DNA from: Cyanobacteria bacterium SZAS LIN-3
GTDB lineage: Bacteria > Cyanobacteriota > Vampirovibrionia > Obscuribacterales > Obscuribacteraceae
Reading direction: 5' to 3'
Length of the DNA: 64,000 nucleotides
Assembly (NCBI GenBank): GCA_018266215.1
Contig: JAFEAV010000022.1
Coordinates: 16,312-80,311 of the forward strand
Positions 44,964-54,010 of the stretch are shown here, piece by piece. Numbering within the stretch: the first letter of the stretch is position 1; every line of letters starts with the position of its first letter. The position numbers and the translations under genes were made by a program. The notes below the pieces were generated by a model. That model saw nothing but the letters and a program-made list of their open reading frames with translations, did no database searches and was not told the origin of the DNA.

Positions 44964-45938
44964 TCAATGCAGCGGAGAAAAAAGATTTATATCGGTCCCA
45001 GTATCCCGACCGTCAACGAGCTCGCAATGCAGACGCTTTTTAAACAGATCCAGCTGCGCCGGGGTGAAATCACGATAAGACAGGGTCAGGCGCTCCAACT
45101 TCGGCAACTGCGCCAGACTGTCAATACACTTGATTGTTATTTTGGTATCGGTGAGATTGAGTTTTTGCAGTTTTTTTAACGGGATCAAACTGGCCACCCC
45201 GGCATCTGTAATTTTATTGATCGCCAGTGAGAGGTCGGACAGATTGCTCAAAGGTGCCAGATGCTTGAGACCGGCATCGGTGATACGCACATTTTTCAAG
45301 CGCAACAAATGAAGTTTCTTCATTCCGGAAAGATTAGCCAGACTGGCATCATCAAACATATTTTGCTCTGTGTCCAGACGGAGCATGTCGTGCAAATTGC
45401 GCAGGGCGACAAGACCTTTACCTGTGACGAGCGAGCTTTTGAGCACGAGAAAGCTCAATTCGCGGGCTTTTTGCAATTCCATAAAGCCCCGATCGGTTAT
45501 GTCCACGTCGGTCAGGGTCAGCCCCTGTAGTCGCGGCAAGCACTTCAGGGCTCGGAACTGCTGATCGGTGACCGGAAGCCGCTCCATCTCAAGGAATGAG
45601 ACATAACCGGGCGGCAGAGAATCCAGGAATGAGAGGTTTTCAGCGCCCTGGTAACCGATCTTCAAATCAAATTTCATATCCGGACTGACCGGCACATCCC
45701 CGCGAGCCGCCGCATAAAACTTGCTGTAATGGGAAGCAAAACCTCCGGTAGGAGCCGGTTTAAGCCGGTAAAGCGAACCGGCGATATAGTCTTTTGGGAA
45801 GGACAAAATTATGCGCTCGCCGCCCACAGCCGGCGGAGCCGCCAGGCCTGGCTCAACGGAAACACAAGAGAGCAGGCAAAGCAATAGGCTCCCACCAACG
45901 GCGGAAAGGATGGCGCGACGTTTTATCTCACCACGCAT
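44964..45938 (-). CDS. Secreted, possibly lipid-anchored, leucine-rich-repeat protein ending in FSPLH (LRR paralogue 3)
   Basis: From ATG 45938 the product begins MRGEIKRRA, then a hydrophobic signal with LLSC that could act as a lipobox. It has the shared N-terminal domain (RIILSFPKDYIAGSLY; AARGDVPVSPDM; FLDSLPP), then LRRs (LKCLPRLQGLTLTDVDITD; LAPLSNLSDLSLAINKITD; LIPLKKLQKLNLTDTKITI). It ends in F-S-P-L-H. ATG 45974 would add 12 residues before the charged start. This is the first gene of a two-gene LRR operon. The protein is about 40 percent similar to its neighbour by eye. Confidence 0.87.
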   Translation of the reverse strand: MRGEIKRRAILSAVGGSLLLCLLSCVSVEPGLAAPPAVGGERIILSFPKDYIAGSLYRLKPAPTGGFASHYSKFYAAARGDVPVSPDMKFDLKIGYQGAENLSFLDSLPPGYVSFLEMERLPVTDQQFRALKCLPRLQGLTLTDVDITDRGFMELQKARELSFLVLKSSLVTGKGLVALRNLHDMLRLDTEQNMFDDASLANLSGMKKLHLLRLKNVRITDAGLKHLAPLSNLSDLSLAINKITDAGVASLIPLKKLQKLNLTDTKITIKCIDSLAQLPKLERLTLSYRDFTPAQLDLFKKRLHCELVDGRDTGTDINLFSPLH

Positions 45939-45974
45939 AGAGTACACACCAGAAGTAATAGCAGCCAAAGTCAT

Positions 45975-46286
45975 CTTACCAACCAGCTAGGGATATTGAC
46001 GGCCGAGCAAACAGAACTTACGGGATAAAGCCGCGGGCCGCTCAAAATCCCTCAAATAATTTCCGTCCAGGGTAATTTATGGTCGGACAACCGGCCGACC
46101 AAATCAGAAGCCAACATTTATCAGACGCAAAATGAGCCGGACGGGACGAATACGCTGTTGACACGGCCTTTCGTCACAAAGCGCATATTTGACCCCGGAG
46201 GCGGGCAAATGACTACCACAGGGCTCTACCAGAGAGCCCCAGGCAGCTCACCGCCGGTAGTATCACCCAACAGACGAGAGATATAA
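45975..46286. other. Divergent intergenic region
   Basis: This gap separates the LRR operon from the NTF2-like gene and shows no coding frame. Visible features are a hairpin GGTCGG/CCGACC at 46081-46100 and a TTGACA at 46158-46163, which could be a -35 box for the rightward gene though no good -10 follows at normal spacing. Confidence 0.4.
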
Positions 46287-47225
46287 ATGAGCAAGCGTAA
46301 AATATCAAAGTTATTAAGAGCAGCCAAATGCCTGACGCTCGCAGCGGCACTGTCATCGCTGGCGATCATTCCCGGACCACTCCCGGCTCAAGCAGCCGAT
46401 ACCGGTGGAGATGACGACAAAGCCATTCGCGCCCAGGCGACCGACTACGCCAGAGCCTTCGCCGCCGCCGACGCCAGAGCCCTGGCGCAAATGTGGTCAG
46501 AGGACGGCTCTTTCACCGACGCCCAGGGCCGCGATTATAAGGGTCGGGCAGCCATCGAAAAATACTTCAGCCAGTCGCTGAGCAGCAAAGCTGCACAGAC
46601 TTTGAGCATCACCATTGAGTCAATAAAATTCCCCGCTCCCAATGTCGCCATCGAGGAAGGAACAAGCCGCATAGCCAGCGGACCGGGCACAGGCAACACC
46701 GGCCACTATGTGGCGGTCCACACCAAAAACGGCGGCAAATGGCAGATGCAGACCGTGGCGGAAACGAATTGCACAGCCGCTAACAGCGCCAACAATTTAA
46801 AAGATCTGGACTGGCTTGTAGGCACCTGGTCCATTAAAAACCAGCCCCGCGCCACTCATCTAAAAACCATCTGGTCAAAGGACAAAACTTTCCTGGTCTG
46901 CCAGTATCTAAGCGACGACAAGCAGGCACCGCTTGAAGAGCTGCAAATAATTGGCTGGGACCCGCGGGGCCAGAGTATCGTAGCCTGGCACTTCGGCGCC
47001 ACCGGCGGATTTGGCTGCGGTCATCTGGCTTTTGACGGTAAGTCCTGGCTGGAAACAGCCTCAGCGACAGAGCCAAGTGGTGTCACCGGCAGTGCCAATT
47101 ACAAACTGACGCAGGTGGACAAAGACAACTTCACCTGGCAATCATTCGGACGCGTCAGAGACGGCCGCAGACTGCCGGACTCCACAGCGCTGACAATCAT
47201 CCGCGACAGCCAAAATGCACAGTAG
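46287..47225 (+). CDS. Secreted SnoaL/NTF2-like (SgcJ/EcaC-type) protein with C-terminal lipocalin-like domain
   Basis: After a signal peptide (residues 1-36, ending LPAQA) comes a cone-shaped NTF2-like domain of the TIGR02246/DUF4440 kind: AIRAQATDYARAFAAADARALAQMWSEDG, then GRAAIEKYF, VAIEEGTSRI and HYVAVHTKNGGKWQM. A second domain (about residues 170-308) begins DLDWLVGTWSIKN and looks like a DUF1579-type lipocalin barrel. This two-domain arrangement recurs in secreted bacterial proteins whose activity is not proven. The NTF2-like pocket could bind a small molecule. The next gene begins 16 bp later, so they are co-transcribed. Confidence 0.82.
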   Translation: MSKRKISKLLRAAKCLTLAAALSSLAIIPGPLPAQAADTGGDDDKAIRAQATDYARAFAAADARALAQMWSEDGSFTDAQGRDYKGRAAIEKYFSQSLSSKAAQTLSITIESIKFPAPNVAIEEGTSRIASGPGTGNTGHYVAVHTKNGGKWQMQTVAETNCTAANSANNLKDLDWLVGTWSIKNQPRATHLKTIWSKDKTFLVCQYLSDDKQAPLEELQIIGWDPRGQSIVAWHFGATGGFGCGHLAFDGKSWLETASATEPSGVTGSANYKLTQVDKDNFTWQSFGRVRDGRRLPDSTALTIIRDSQNAQ

Positions 47226-47241
47226 CTCTGGAGGGAAAAAA

Positions 47242-48363
47242 GTGAACAAGCAAAAATCATTCAGAGCCTTCTTTCTCGCCATCACCTTTGGCCTGGCGGC
47301 CACTGGCTGGGCGGCGACATCACTGCTGGAAGGCGGTGAGGCGCAAGCACGCGGCGGTGGCGGGCATGGCTTCGGCGGCGGATTTGGCGGTGGCTTCGGC
47401 GGCGACCGTGGCTTTGGCGATCGAGGTTTCGGCGATCGAGGCTACGGAGATCGCGGCTACGGCGGGCTCGGTGACGCCGACAGATATCGCGGCGATGGTG
47501 ATATGGGAGCGCGTCCGGCGGTATCGGACGCCGAGCGCACTGCGGCAGCCGATCACACTTACGGCAACGCTCTCTCCACTGATGGCGGCTTCGGTCGCTA
47601 CTCCAACAGCGCGGGCCACGATTTCAGTCAGACGCATCCCCTGGCCCAGGCAGATCTTGTCGGTCGCGGCAGTGACGTGCGGGGCGATTGGGCCAACGGT
47701 GACCACCCACTATTTGACCGCGCCTGGTGGGACAGACACGACGGCTGGTGGGGCTATGACGACTGGGGCTACGGCTGGTGGGGCGGCTGCGGCTGGGGCG
47801 ACCTGGCCGGTTACTGGGACGTCCCGGCGAACGATCAACCTGTTGAGTACGACTACGGCAACAACATCACCTATCAGGGCGATCAGGTCTACTACGGCGC
47901 CAATCCCGAGATGTCCACAGTGCAGTACTACCAGCAGGCGCAGACACTTGCAAATTCCGCTCCGGAGATTCCGACGACTGTCGTCAACGGCCAGACAAAG
48001 GTCAGCGGTCAGTGGAAACCGCTCGGGGTCTTCGCCCTCACCGAAGCCGGCGGCGGCAAGCCCAATACGATCTTTCAACTGGCGGTAAACAAGGCCGGCG
48101 TCGTAAGCGGCAACTATTACAATACGCTCAACGATCAATCGACGCCCCTGAAAGGCAAGGTGGACAAGAAAAATATGCGTGTGGCCTGGACAGTGGGCAA
48201 AAACAAAGAAGTTGTCTATGACACTGGTCTAGCTAATCTGCTGGAGCCGCAAAGCACGATACTAGTCCATCTCAACAAGGATAAAACACAACAGGAAATG
48301 CTGGTAAGACTAGATCCGCCAAAAGGCGCGAGCCCGGCACCGGCAGCCGCAGCAAGCAAATAG
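47242..48363 (+). CDS. Secreted Gly-rich protein with mu-protocadherin-type C-terminal domain
   Basis: GGAGG lies 8 nt before GTG 47242, which fixes this start rather than the ATG at 47215. A signal peptide is followed by a Gly/Phe/Tyr/Arg/Asp-rich stretch with four exact GDRG[FY] units, a Trp/Gly/Asp-rich segment (DDWGYGWWGGCGWGDL) and a C-terminal domain (about residues 255-355) starting WKPLGVFALTEAGGG and ending LDPPK. That domain is known from planctomycete and related proteins labelled mu-protocadherin or cell-surface protein, without proven function. The cytochrome gene follows in the same direction 14 bp later. Confidence 0.8.
   Translation: MNKQKSFRAFFLAITFGLAATGWAATSLLEGGEAQARGGGGHGFGGGFGGGFGGDRGFGDRGFGDRGYGDRGYGGLGDADRYRGDGDMGARPAVSDAERTAAADHTYGNALSTDGGFGRYSNSAGHDFSQTHPLAQADLVGRGSDVRGDWANGDHPLFDRAWWDRHDGWWGYDDWGYGWWGGCGWGDLAGYWDVPANDQPVEYDYGNNITYQGDQVYYGANPEMSTVQYYQQAQTLANSAPEIPTTVVNGQTKVSGQWKPLGVFALTEAGGGKPNTIFQLAVNKAGVVSGNYYNTLNDQSTPLKGKVDKKNMRVAWTVGKNKEVVYDTGLANLLEPQSTILVHLNKDKTQQEMLVRLDPPKGASPAPAAAASK
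47401..47460 (+). repeat. Four tandem 15-bp coding repeats (GDRG-F/Y)
   Basis: Four in-frame 15-bp units encode GDRGF, GDRGF, GDRGY and GDRGY. The units differ at wobble positions, so they are old enough to have drifted, but they remain a possible length-variable site. Confidence 0.8.
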
Positions 48364-48377
48364 GAGATAAGACACCG

Positions 48378-49190
48378 GTGGGAAATAAAAATCAAACCGC
48401 AATTCTGTCTTTCAGCGTCCTGGCATCGCTGGCCCTGGCAGCGCCTTTCTGTTCAAGCTGCTTTGGCCAGGCCGGGGAGGCCGTCCGCACTGAAGGCTCG
48501 TCTGTCAAAATAATCTCCATTCCCTCCACCGGCTACGTGCCTAAACCCGCATCAAAAGAAAGCGCCCAGGGCAAGAAACGCTTTGAAGAAATGAATTGTA
48601 TGGCCTGCCATTCGATTCATAACGTCGGCGGCGACCTGGGCCCGCGACTGGACGGCGTGGGCGGCCGACGGACAAGCGCTTCCATGCTGGCGCGGCTTTC
48701 CAATGATGTTCCCGCGGGCAAAGTCGCCCCCAATGCGCCGCAGCACTCCCGCTACACCCCAGCCACGGCAAAGCTTCTCGTCGCTTATCTGGAAACCATA
48801 CCGGAACCGGCCGGCGGCTTTGTCATTGGTCCGCACGTACCGAGACTGCCGGCTGAAAAACCCAACACCGGCAACGCAGAGTTCAAGCCGTTGCCCGTAT
48901 CCGCGCGCAGCATCGAAGGCGAAAAAATGTACAACAAGTTTGGCTGTGTTGCCTGCCATTCAATCGGACAGGTTGGCGGATGGTTTGGTCCACCCCTGGA
49001 CGGGGTCGGAGCACGCCACAGCCGCGCTTACATTGCTTCCCACGTAACCGAGGCCAGGGTGATGGCCAAAGAGCCCGGCGAAGTGCCCGAGGAAACCATC
49101 ACAAAAATGCCCCGCTTCCTCATCTCCGCCGACGAGGCTCAAAAGATTACCGAGTATCTGTTGACGTTGCCTAAATCACAGTCCAACTAG
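48378..49190 (+). CDS. Secreted diheme cytochrome c
   Basis: The 270-residue product has a signal region (LASLALAAPFCSSCFG) and two class I cytochrome c units. Heme sites are CMACH (C74, C77, H78) and CVACH (near residue 190). Each is followed by a GG-x-L/F-GP-x-LDGVG segment. The second unit has the expected Met ligand in TKMPRFLISADEAQKITEYL. The first has NAP at that place, so its heme may be five-coordinate or use another ligand. GTG 48378 is the start, with AGGAGA upstream. The protein probably carries electrons in the periplasm for an unlinked oxidase or reductase. It is the last gene of the 46.3-49.2 kb run. Confidence 0.88.
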   Translation: MGNKNQTAILSFSVLASLALAAPFCSSCFGQAGEAVRTEGSSVKIISIPSTGYVPKPASKESAQGKKRFEEMNCMACHSIHNVGGDLGPRLDGVGGRRTSASMLARLSNDVPAGKVAPNAPQHSRYTPATAKLLVAYLETIPEPAGGFVIGPHVPRLPAEKPNTGNAEFKPLPVSARSIEGEKMYNKFGCVACHSIGQVGGWFGPPLDGVGARHSRAYIASHVTEARVMAKEPGEVPEETITKMPRFLISADEAQKITEYLLTLPKSQSN

Positions 49191-49196
49191 GTCAAA

Positions 49197-50006
49197 TTAC
49201 AGCACCGAAAAGCTCGGTATCAAATCGCTCGCCGTCTGCGGATCAAAGCGGAATACATCGGCATCGATCGCCCGATTGATTTCAGCATGGTGGTAATCGA
49301 GCTGATTCCAGAAGCGACGTTCCTCGGTCTGAGCCATGCGAAACTTGCGATATTCCTCGGCCTGCTTGGGATCGATGCGCTTAATTGCCTCCAGCTGAGC
49401 CTCATCCACTCCCGGTTTGATCACAAAGGCCACCCGGGTGCGGCGCAGCAAATAATTCTCGCGGTCGACCCAGAGCAGTTCTTCGCTGCCTGACCAGGTT
49501 TGCCCCTTAAGCAAATAACACTGATATCCGTCCAGTTCACATTCTTCCAGCAGCACCACCTCGCGCAGACGGAAGAGCGTGCGCATCTTTTGTTTGAGCG
49601 TGGGCAACAGATAAGAGGCAATCGTCACCGAAGCTCCCTTGGATATTCCTGCCGATGCGGCCACAACATAATCGAGGCTGGGACAGACCTCAGCGCCCGC
49701 CTGCGAATGAAATAGTCGCATCACCTTGCCGCCATCGGTCCAGAAGGCATTGACGCGGTGTACCGCCGTTTCAGGGTCACCGACCGGAGGCTCGACCCAC
49801 TCAAAATAGTATTTTTCAGGGCGACTTACATACGTTTTGAACGCCACTCGATGACGATGAGACTCGAGCATTTCGCTCGCTTCAGGGCTGGCCGCCGCGG
49901 CCGAGGGATTGGCCTGTTCAAAATGTCTGACAATGCCGCGGTCCTGATAAGAAGTACAATTGGCATAAGCCTCAGCCATGTTATACATGATATCCGCTGC
50001 ATCCAT
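49197..50006 (-). CDS. Hypothetical protein, LolA/DUF2092-like beta fold
   Basis: The 269-residue product (start ATG 50006, GGGAG 8 nt upstream) begins MDAADIMYNMAEAYANCTSYQDRG, the usual opening of DUF2092/LolA-like proteins. It continues with antiparallel strands typical of that half-barrel (RVAFKTYVSRPEKYYFEWVE; ECELDGYQCYLLKGQT; ELLWVDRENYLLRRTRVAF). Relatives bind lipids or lipoproteins in the periplasm, but this copy has no signal peptide. A longer frame to 50093 would overlap the divergent gene. It ends 6 bp from the cytochrome gene stop. Confidence 0.7.
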   Translation of the reverse strand: MDAADIMYNMAEAYANCTSYQDRGIVRHFEQANPSAAAASPEASEMLESHRHRVAFKTYVSRPEKYYFEWVEPPVGDPETAVHRVNAFWTDGGKVMRLFHSQAGAEVCPSLDYVVAASAGISKGASVTIASYLLPTLKQKMRTLFRLREVVLLEECELDGYQCYLLKGQTWSGSEELLWVDRENYLLRRTRVAFVIKPGVDEAQLEAIKRIDPKQAEEYRKFRMAQTEERRFWNQLDYHHAEINRAIDADVFRFDPQTASDLIPSFSVL

Positions 50007-50083
50007 GAACACATCTCCCATCCCAAACAGTCCCAAGGTTGTAGCAGATTTGAGCCCCACGCTCAACCGGGCATAGTGAGAGT

Positions 50084-51187
50084 ATGAAAGCAAAATTTGC
50101 CGCCGCCCTGACTCTGGCCGGGCTCATGAGCCCCACTCTTGCAATTTCGCCGACGCTGAGTGCAACCAAGGCCACGCCCTCCGCCAATGCCAGAAATACA
50201 GCGCCGACGTCATCAATAAAAACAATCAACAGTCCCGCCGATTCGGCACAGATTGACCATGTACGACTGCTCAGCTCGGATCAGCAGCTGGACGAGCGGT
50301 CGGAGTTGCAAGCCCTGCACAAATACATACTCAGTGTCGACGACGTGGTCACAGCCTATTTCAACAACACCAGACGCGGCAAAGCATTTGGTCTGAGTGT
50401 CAACTGCGATCTTTTGCCCGGCGGCAAGGCGCTCTACCTCTTCCAGGCAAAGCCCACAGACAGGCTCGACCGGACAAACGCAAAAGCGCTTAGCAAAGCC
50501 CTGGAAAAAGTGAAAGTACCGCTCGTTGCCGATCAAATTAGTTTGCAAATACTCTTTAAAATCTGGTTTGCAAAAAACGATGCCTCGACAATTTTCAAAC
50601 AGGGCCTGGCCATGCTAAAGGCCGACAAAAACGCCGAGGCGATCGAGTTTTACACTAAGGCCATAGCCATCGATCCTGACTATGCCGAAGCCTACACCTG
50701 CCGCGGCATTGCCTGCAATGCGCTCGGTCAGTACGAAAGAGCGGTAACGGACCTGAGCCGGGCAATCGAGCTCGACAACAAAGAGGCATATCTCAACCGA
50801 GCTTTTGCCTATCGACACCTGAATCAGCCGGACAAGGCCATGGCGGACTGCCAGCGGGCTATAGAACTGGACCCTAAATACTGGGAAGGCTATGTCAGCC
50901 GGGCCGAACTTTTGCGCGACAGAGGAGATTTTGGCGCCGCCGCTCGCGACTGCGACACGGCCCTGCAGCTGATGCCAAACTGCGGCTACGCATATCTGGT
51001 GCGCGGAGAAGTTCAATACAAGCAGCAACAGCTGGATGCGGCATTAAGCGATCTCAACAATGCAGTCGAGATCCTGGCCCGGTCCGGGGAGGCTTATCAT
51101 TACCGCTCCCTGGTCAAAAAAGGTCAGGGCAATGAAGCGGGGGCACTGGAAGACGAAAAGCGCGCACTGGAATTGGGCTATAAATAA
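50084..51187 (+). CDS. Secreted TPR protein, 367 aa
   Basis: A signal peptide (MKAKFAAALTLAGLMSPTLA) leads to a Ser/Thr/Ala linker, a small N-terminal domain (about 60-160) and at least five TPRs from about residue 168 (AMLKADKNAEAIEFYTKAIA; ALGQYERAVTDLSRAIELD; LNQPDKAMADCQRAIELD; RGDFGAAARDCDTALQL; QQQLDAALSDLNNAVEI). The repeats follow the classical 34-residue pattern. This suggests a periplasmic scaffold. The start lies 77 bp from the divergent LolA-like gene. The next TPR gene follows after 36 bp, so the pair is probably an operon. Confidence 0.87.
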   Translation: MKAKFAAALTLAGLMSPTLAISPTLSATKATPSANARNTAPTSSIKTINSPADSAQIDHVRLLSSDQQLDERSELQALHKYILSVDDVVTAYFNNTRRGKAFGLSVNCDLLPGGKALYLFQAKPTDRLDRTNAKALSKALEKVKVPLVADQISLQILFKIWFAKNDASTIFKQGLAMLKADKNAEAIEFYTKAIAIDPDYAEAYTCRGIACNALGQYERAVTDLSRAIELDNKEAYLNRAFAYRHLNQPDKAMADCQRAIELDPKYWEGYVSRAELLRDRGDFGAAARDCDTALQLMPNCGYAYLVRGEVQYKQQQLDAALSDLNNAVEILARSGEAYHYRSLVKKGQGNEAGALEDEKRALELGYK

Positions 51188-51223
51188 GCTAAACTAGAGC
51201 GGTTGAGATCCCAGGGCCATCTA

Positions 51224-52528
51224 ATGAAAAATTTGCAGCGCTTAAGGTCCAAATCGTCTATACCACTGGTGGTGGCGTCAACCCTGTTGGGTCAGGCGCT
51301 GGCTGGACCGCTCCTTGCAACCCGCGTCTATGCCGATACCCCGGCGGCCACTGACGGCGACTCGCTCGCCCTGCCGGCTTCACAGCAAGTACCGCAGAAA
51401 CCTCTCGCCCAATCGGCTGTTGACATTGCGCAGGCCGGTACCCAGCAATGGGAAGCCCTGCAGAAGAAAGGCGACAACGCTTTCACCGCTTGCGAATACG
51501 GCAATGCCGAGCGTGCCTACAACAGCGCCCTGGCAGTGGCCTTTGGCTTTCCCAAAGGCGATCTGCGCCTGGCTAAAACCGCCGGTGCACTCGGACGTTT
51601 GCTCACAGTGCGCGGGCGCTTCGCCGAAGCCGAACCATATCTGGAAATCGAACTGCGAACCAAGGAATTGTCCTCAGGCATAAAAGATGAGGAGCTGATC
51701 CAGCCGACCGGTTCTCTGGTGCGCTTCTATCTCAACTACGGCACAGCCAGCAAGGCCGACGCCCTGAGCGAACGCATACTTAGATATATAAACGGCACCC
51801 TGGCCGATGTGAGCACACAGGGGCAGGGCAAAGTCAAACTGCAAGCCGGGGGAGCGCTCCAGGGTTGGGCCGGAGAAGCCGCACCCGAGGCGCGGGATCC
51901 CCTCATCGAATGGGCCATCACCTGTGATGACATAGGCAATCTGTACAGCGCCCACGAGCAGTACGATATGGCCGAACGCCTGTTCAAAGCCGCTCTGGAC
52001 GTCAAATCGACAGTCCTGGGCAAACAGCATCTCTCCCTGGCCAACAGCTACGACAACCTCGGCACTCTGTGCCTGGCCCGACATCAATACGAAAACGCCG
52101 AATCCTACTTCAAGGATGCCCTGCAAATTACCGAGCACATCCAGGGAGCCGGCGGTCCCCAGGTCTATTCACGCCTGGATAAGCTGGCGAAATGTTTGAT
52201 GCAGGAAGAAAAATTTGCTGAAGCTGAGGCTCTGTATCAGCGCTCACTGACATTCTGGCCCGACGAGCCGGCCAACTACGGCAGCATCGCCCGGGCCAAA
52301 TATGCCCTCGGCTCTCTCTATTGCCAGGAGAAAAAATACGCCGAAGCCGCTCCCCTGCTGGAGAGTGCCCTGCAACTGGCGGAGCAAAATCAGGGACCGG
52401 ACTCGGTCGGCATCGTACCCTACCTGCAAAAATACGCCTATGTACTCTATTACCTCGATCGTCGAGCCGAAGTGGAGCCGCTTAAAGCGCGGGCTTTGAG
52501 CATTCAGCCGGCGTCAAACTCTCTATAA
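51224..52528 (+). CDS. Secreted TPR protein of kinesin-light-chain type, 434 aa
   Basis: From ATG 51224 (AGGG upstream; the TTG at 51203 would only add seven residues) the product has a long signal region (SSIPLVVASTLLGQALAGPLLATRVYA). It has TPRs of the 42-residue tetratricopeptide-12 kind: GDNAFTACEYGNAERAYNSAL; SAHEQYDMAERLFKAALDV; LARHQYENAESYFKDALQI; LMQEEKFAEAEALYQRSLTF; CQEKKYAEAAPLLESALQL. The last repeats are the most regular. It is probably a periplasmic scaffold made with the preceding TPR protein. Its 3' end overlaps the convergent hydrolase gene by 47 bp. Confidence 0.87.
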   Translation: MKNLQRLRSKSSIPLVVASTLLGQALAGPLLATRVYADTPAATDGDSLALPASQQVPQKPLAQSAVDIAQAGTQQWEALQKKGDNAFTACEYGNAERAYNSALAVAFGFPKGDLRLAKTAGALGRLLTVRGRFAEAEPYLEIELRTKELSSGIKDEELIQPTGSLVRFYLNYGTASKADALSERILRYINGTLADVSTQGQGKVKLQAGGALQGWAGEAAPEARDPLIEWAITCDDIGNLYSAHEQYDMAERLFKAALDVKSTVLGKQHLSLANSYDNLGTLCLARHQYENAESYFKDALQITEHIQGAGGPQVYSRLDKLAKCLMQEEKFAEAEALYQRSLTFWPDEPANYGSIARAKYALGSLYCQEKKYAEAAPLLESALQLAEQNQGPDSVGIVPYLQKYAYVLYYLDRRAEVEPLKARALSIQPASNSL

Positions 52529-53420
52529 AGCGGCGACAGACCTGCAAGCTGCTGCCTTCCGCTTGAGGGCCGGGCTGGTATGCAAAACTGCCGACATGGT
52601 AGCCGTTGTGCACGCGCACATACGTCGCAGGACCGGTATAAGAGCGGCAGAGCTTGTCCGAGTGCGAGACGGGAATGAGAAAATCGTTGTCACCGTGAAT
52701 CACCAGGAGCGGCATGCACCGAGCCTGTGGAGCGGCGAGCAATTCTTCCGCACCGAGATCCGGCTGCGGAAATAAAAATGAGGGATATATCCGCAAAAGA
52801 GGCAGGTGATGGGTGGCCAGTTTACTCAGCCGCAGGTAGGGACTGATTAAAATCAAGCCGGCGCAAGGGTTGCGCGAAGCGGCATCACTGGCCGGCCCGG
52901 TACCGAGAGAGACACCACAGTGCACTATATTTTGCGGGTCTAAATGTTTGCTGTCGACCAGAAACTGGTAAGCGGCCTCACTGTCGCGGCGCAGAGCTTC
53001 ATTGGAAGGGCGTCCTTCACTGGCGCCGAAGCCTTCATAGTCGTAGAGCAGTACAGAACAACCGGCCTGGCGCAAGACCATGGCCGTATCGTAATACGGC
53101 TTGTAGGCAATGTTTTCACCCTGACCATGATGGACTATTGCGGTATAACGGGCACCCTGCACAGGAAAAAACCAGGCACTCAATTTAACACCGCCGGCGG
53201 TGACAATCGCAACCGTCTCGCGTGCGACATCCCCGGTCGATGCGGGGCACTGTGCCATGTCCAGCCTACGGGGGAAAAATTCAAACTGGGAGTAAAACAG
53301 GTAAGGCGAACAGCCAAGATACATGAGGAAGAAGGCAAACAAAGTCAGATTTAGAATGCGCCGACCAAGGGTCACGCCCGTGCCGCCGCCATGCGCTTTT
53401 GTTTTTACAAGGGTGTTCAA
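52482..53420 (-). CDS. Membrane-anchored alpha/beta hydrolase (second copy)
   Basis: TTG 53420 has a GGAGG 8 nt upstream, fixing the start. The 312-residue chain has an N-terminal membrane anchor (LNLTLFAFFLMYLGCSPYLF) and an alpha/beta hydrolase with nucleophile elbow CGVSLGTG, acid in HGDNDFLIP and histidine in VHNGYHVG. Shared with the 9707-10585 protein are the YEGFGASEG-type loop, the GVSLGT elbow and LLRIYPSFLFPQP, so they are paralogues. The substrate is unknown; esters or peptides are possible. Its end overlaps the convergent TPR gene. Confidence 0.87.
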   Translation of the reverse strand: MNTLVKTKAHGGGTGVTLGRRILNLTLFAFFLMYLGCSPYLFYSQFEFFPRRLDMAQCPASTGDVARETVAIVTAGGVKLSAWFFPVQGARYTAIVHHGQGENIAYKPYYDTAMVLRQAGCSVLLYDYEGFGASEGRPSNEALRRDSEAAYQFLVDSKHLDPQNIVHCGVSLGTGPASDAASRNPCAGLILISPYLRLSKLATHHLPLLRIYPSFLFPQPDLGAEELLAAPQARCMPLLVIHGDNDFLIPVSHSDKLCRSYTGPATYVRVHNGYHVGSFAYQPGPQAEGSSLQVCRRFIESLTPAECSKPAL

Positions 53421-53530
53421 AACAGCAGCCTCCAGTCTGATTGTCCCGGGACAGATGAAAACAGCAAACTGCCAAGAAACACTTCAAAAAGTGTTGGCAT
53501 GACTACAAAATTTTCAAAAAAGCGCTGATC

Positions 53531-53580
53531 GTGGCTAGCAAGCCACATCTAAAAGGTCCACTCACCAGTGGGAACTAGCC
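53531..53580 (+). promoter_or_regulatory. Leader hairpins before the His-rich protein gene
   Basis: GTGGCT/AGCCAC (53531-53546) and CCACT/AGTGG (53558-53571) form two adjacent stems. GGCTAG (53533-53538) can instead pair with CTAGCC (53575-53580), which would undo the first stem. The structures end about 45 nt before the start codon. Confidence 0.45.
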
Positions 53581-53625
53581 TCACTCAACGCAGTCTCCTC
53601 CGGTAGCTCCATGAGGACATTTGGT

Positions 53626-54000
53626 ATGAAATCAATAATAATCCTGGCCACCAGCCTTGCTGTTGTCGCATTTGCGTCTGCGACACCCGCTCTCGCTGAC
53701 CACGATCATGATGATGATCGCCACGATAACTACAATAACGGCTATGGCCACCATCACCATCGCTATTACAACAATTGGGATCAGCAGCGATCCTATTATT
53801 CAAATAACTGGCAACGCATCTCACGATCGCAACAACGGGCCCTGGACAGACAAATGCGTGCGCACTGGTATGCGTATCACAATAATAATTGGAATGGAAA
53901 CACTTCCTGGTCGACCTACAATGACCCTGGTTTCTTCGACTATCTCCACACCAGGAATCCCAGTTTGATGACGCGCATAGAAAGCTACATTCGTCGCTAA
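53626..54000 (+). CDS. Secreted small His/Asn/Tyr-rich protein
   Basis: GAGGA lies 8 nt before ATG 53626, which is chosen over ATG 53611. The 124-residue product has a signal peptide (MKSIIILATSLAVVAFASATPALA) and a mature start very rich in His and Asp (DHDHDDDRHDN, then GHHHHRYY). A Tyr/Asn/Trp/Gln-rich middle and a short helical end (NPSLMTRIESYIRR) follow. The acidic-histidine stretch is a likely binding site for Zn, Ni or Cu. The nearby ferritin-like gene supports a metal-handling theme, but that is inference. No family is recognised. Confidence 0.75.
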   Translation: MKSIIILATSLAVVAFASATPALADHDHDDDRHDNYNNGYGHHHHRYYNNWDQQRSYYSNNWQRISRSQQRALDRQMRAHWYAYHNNNWNGNTSWSTYNDPGFFDYLHTRNPSLMTRIESYIRR

Positions 54001-54010
54001 TCAGGAACTA

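Noticed and set aside
46834..47076. Short minus-strand frame inside the NTF2-like gene
   Set aside because: Antisense shadow with Arg-rich composition.
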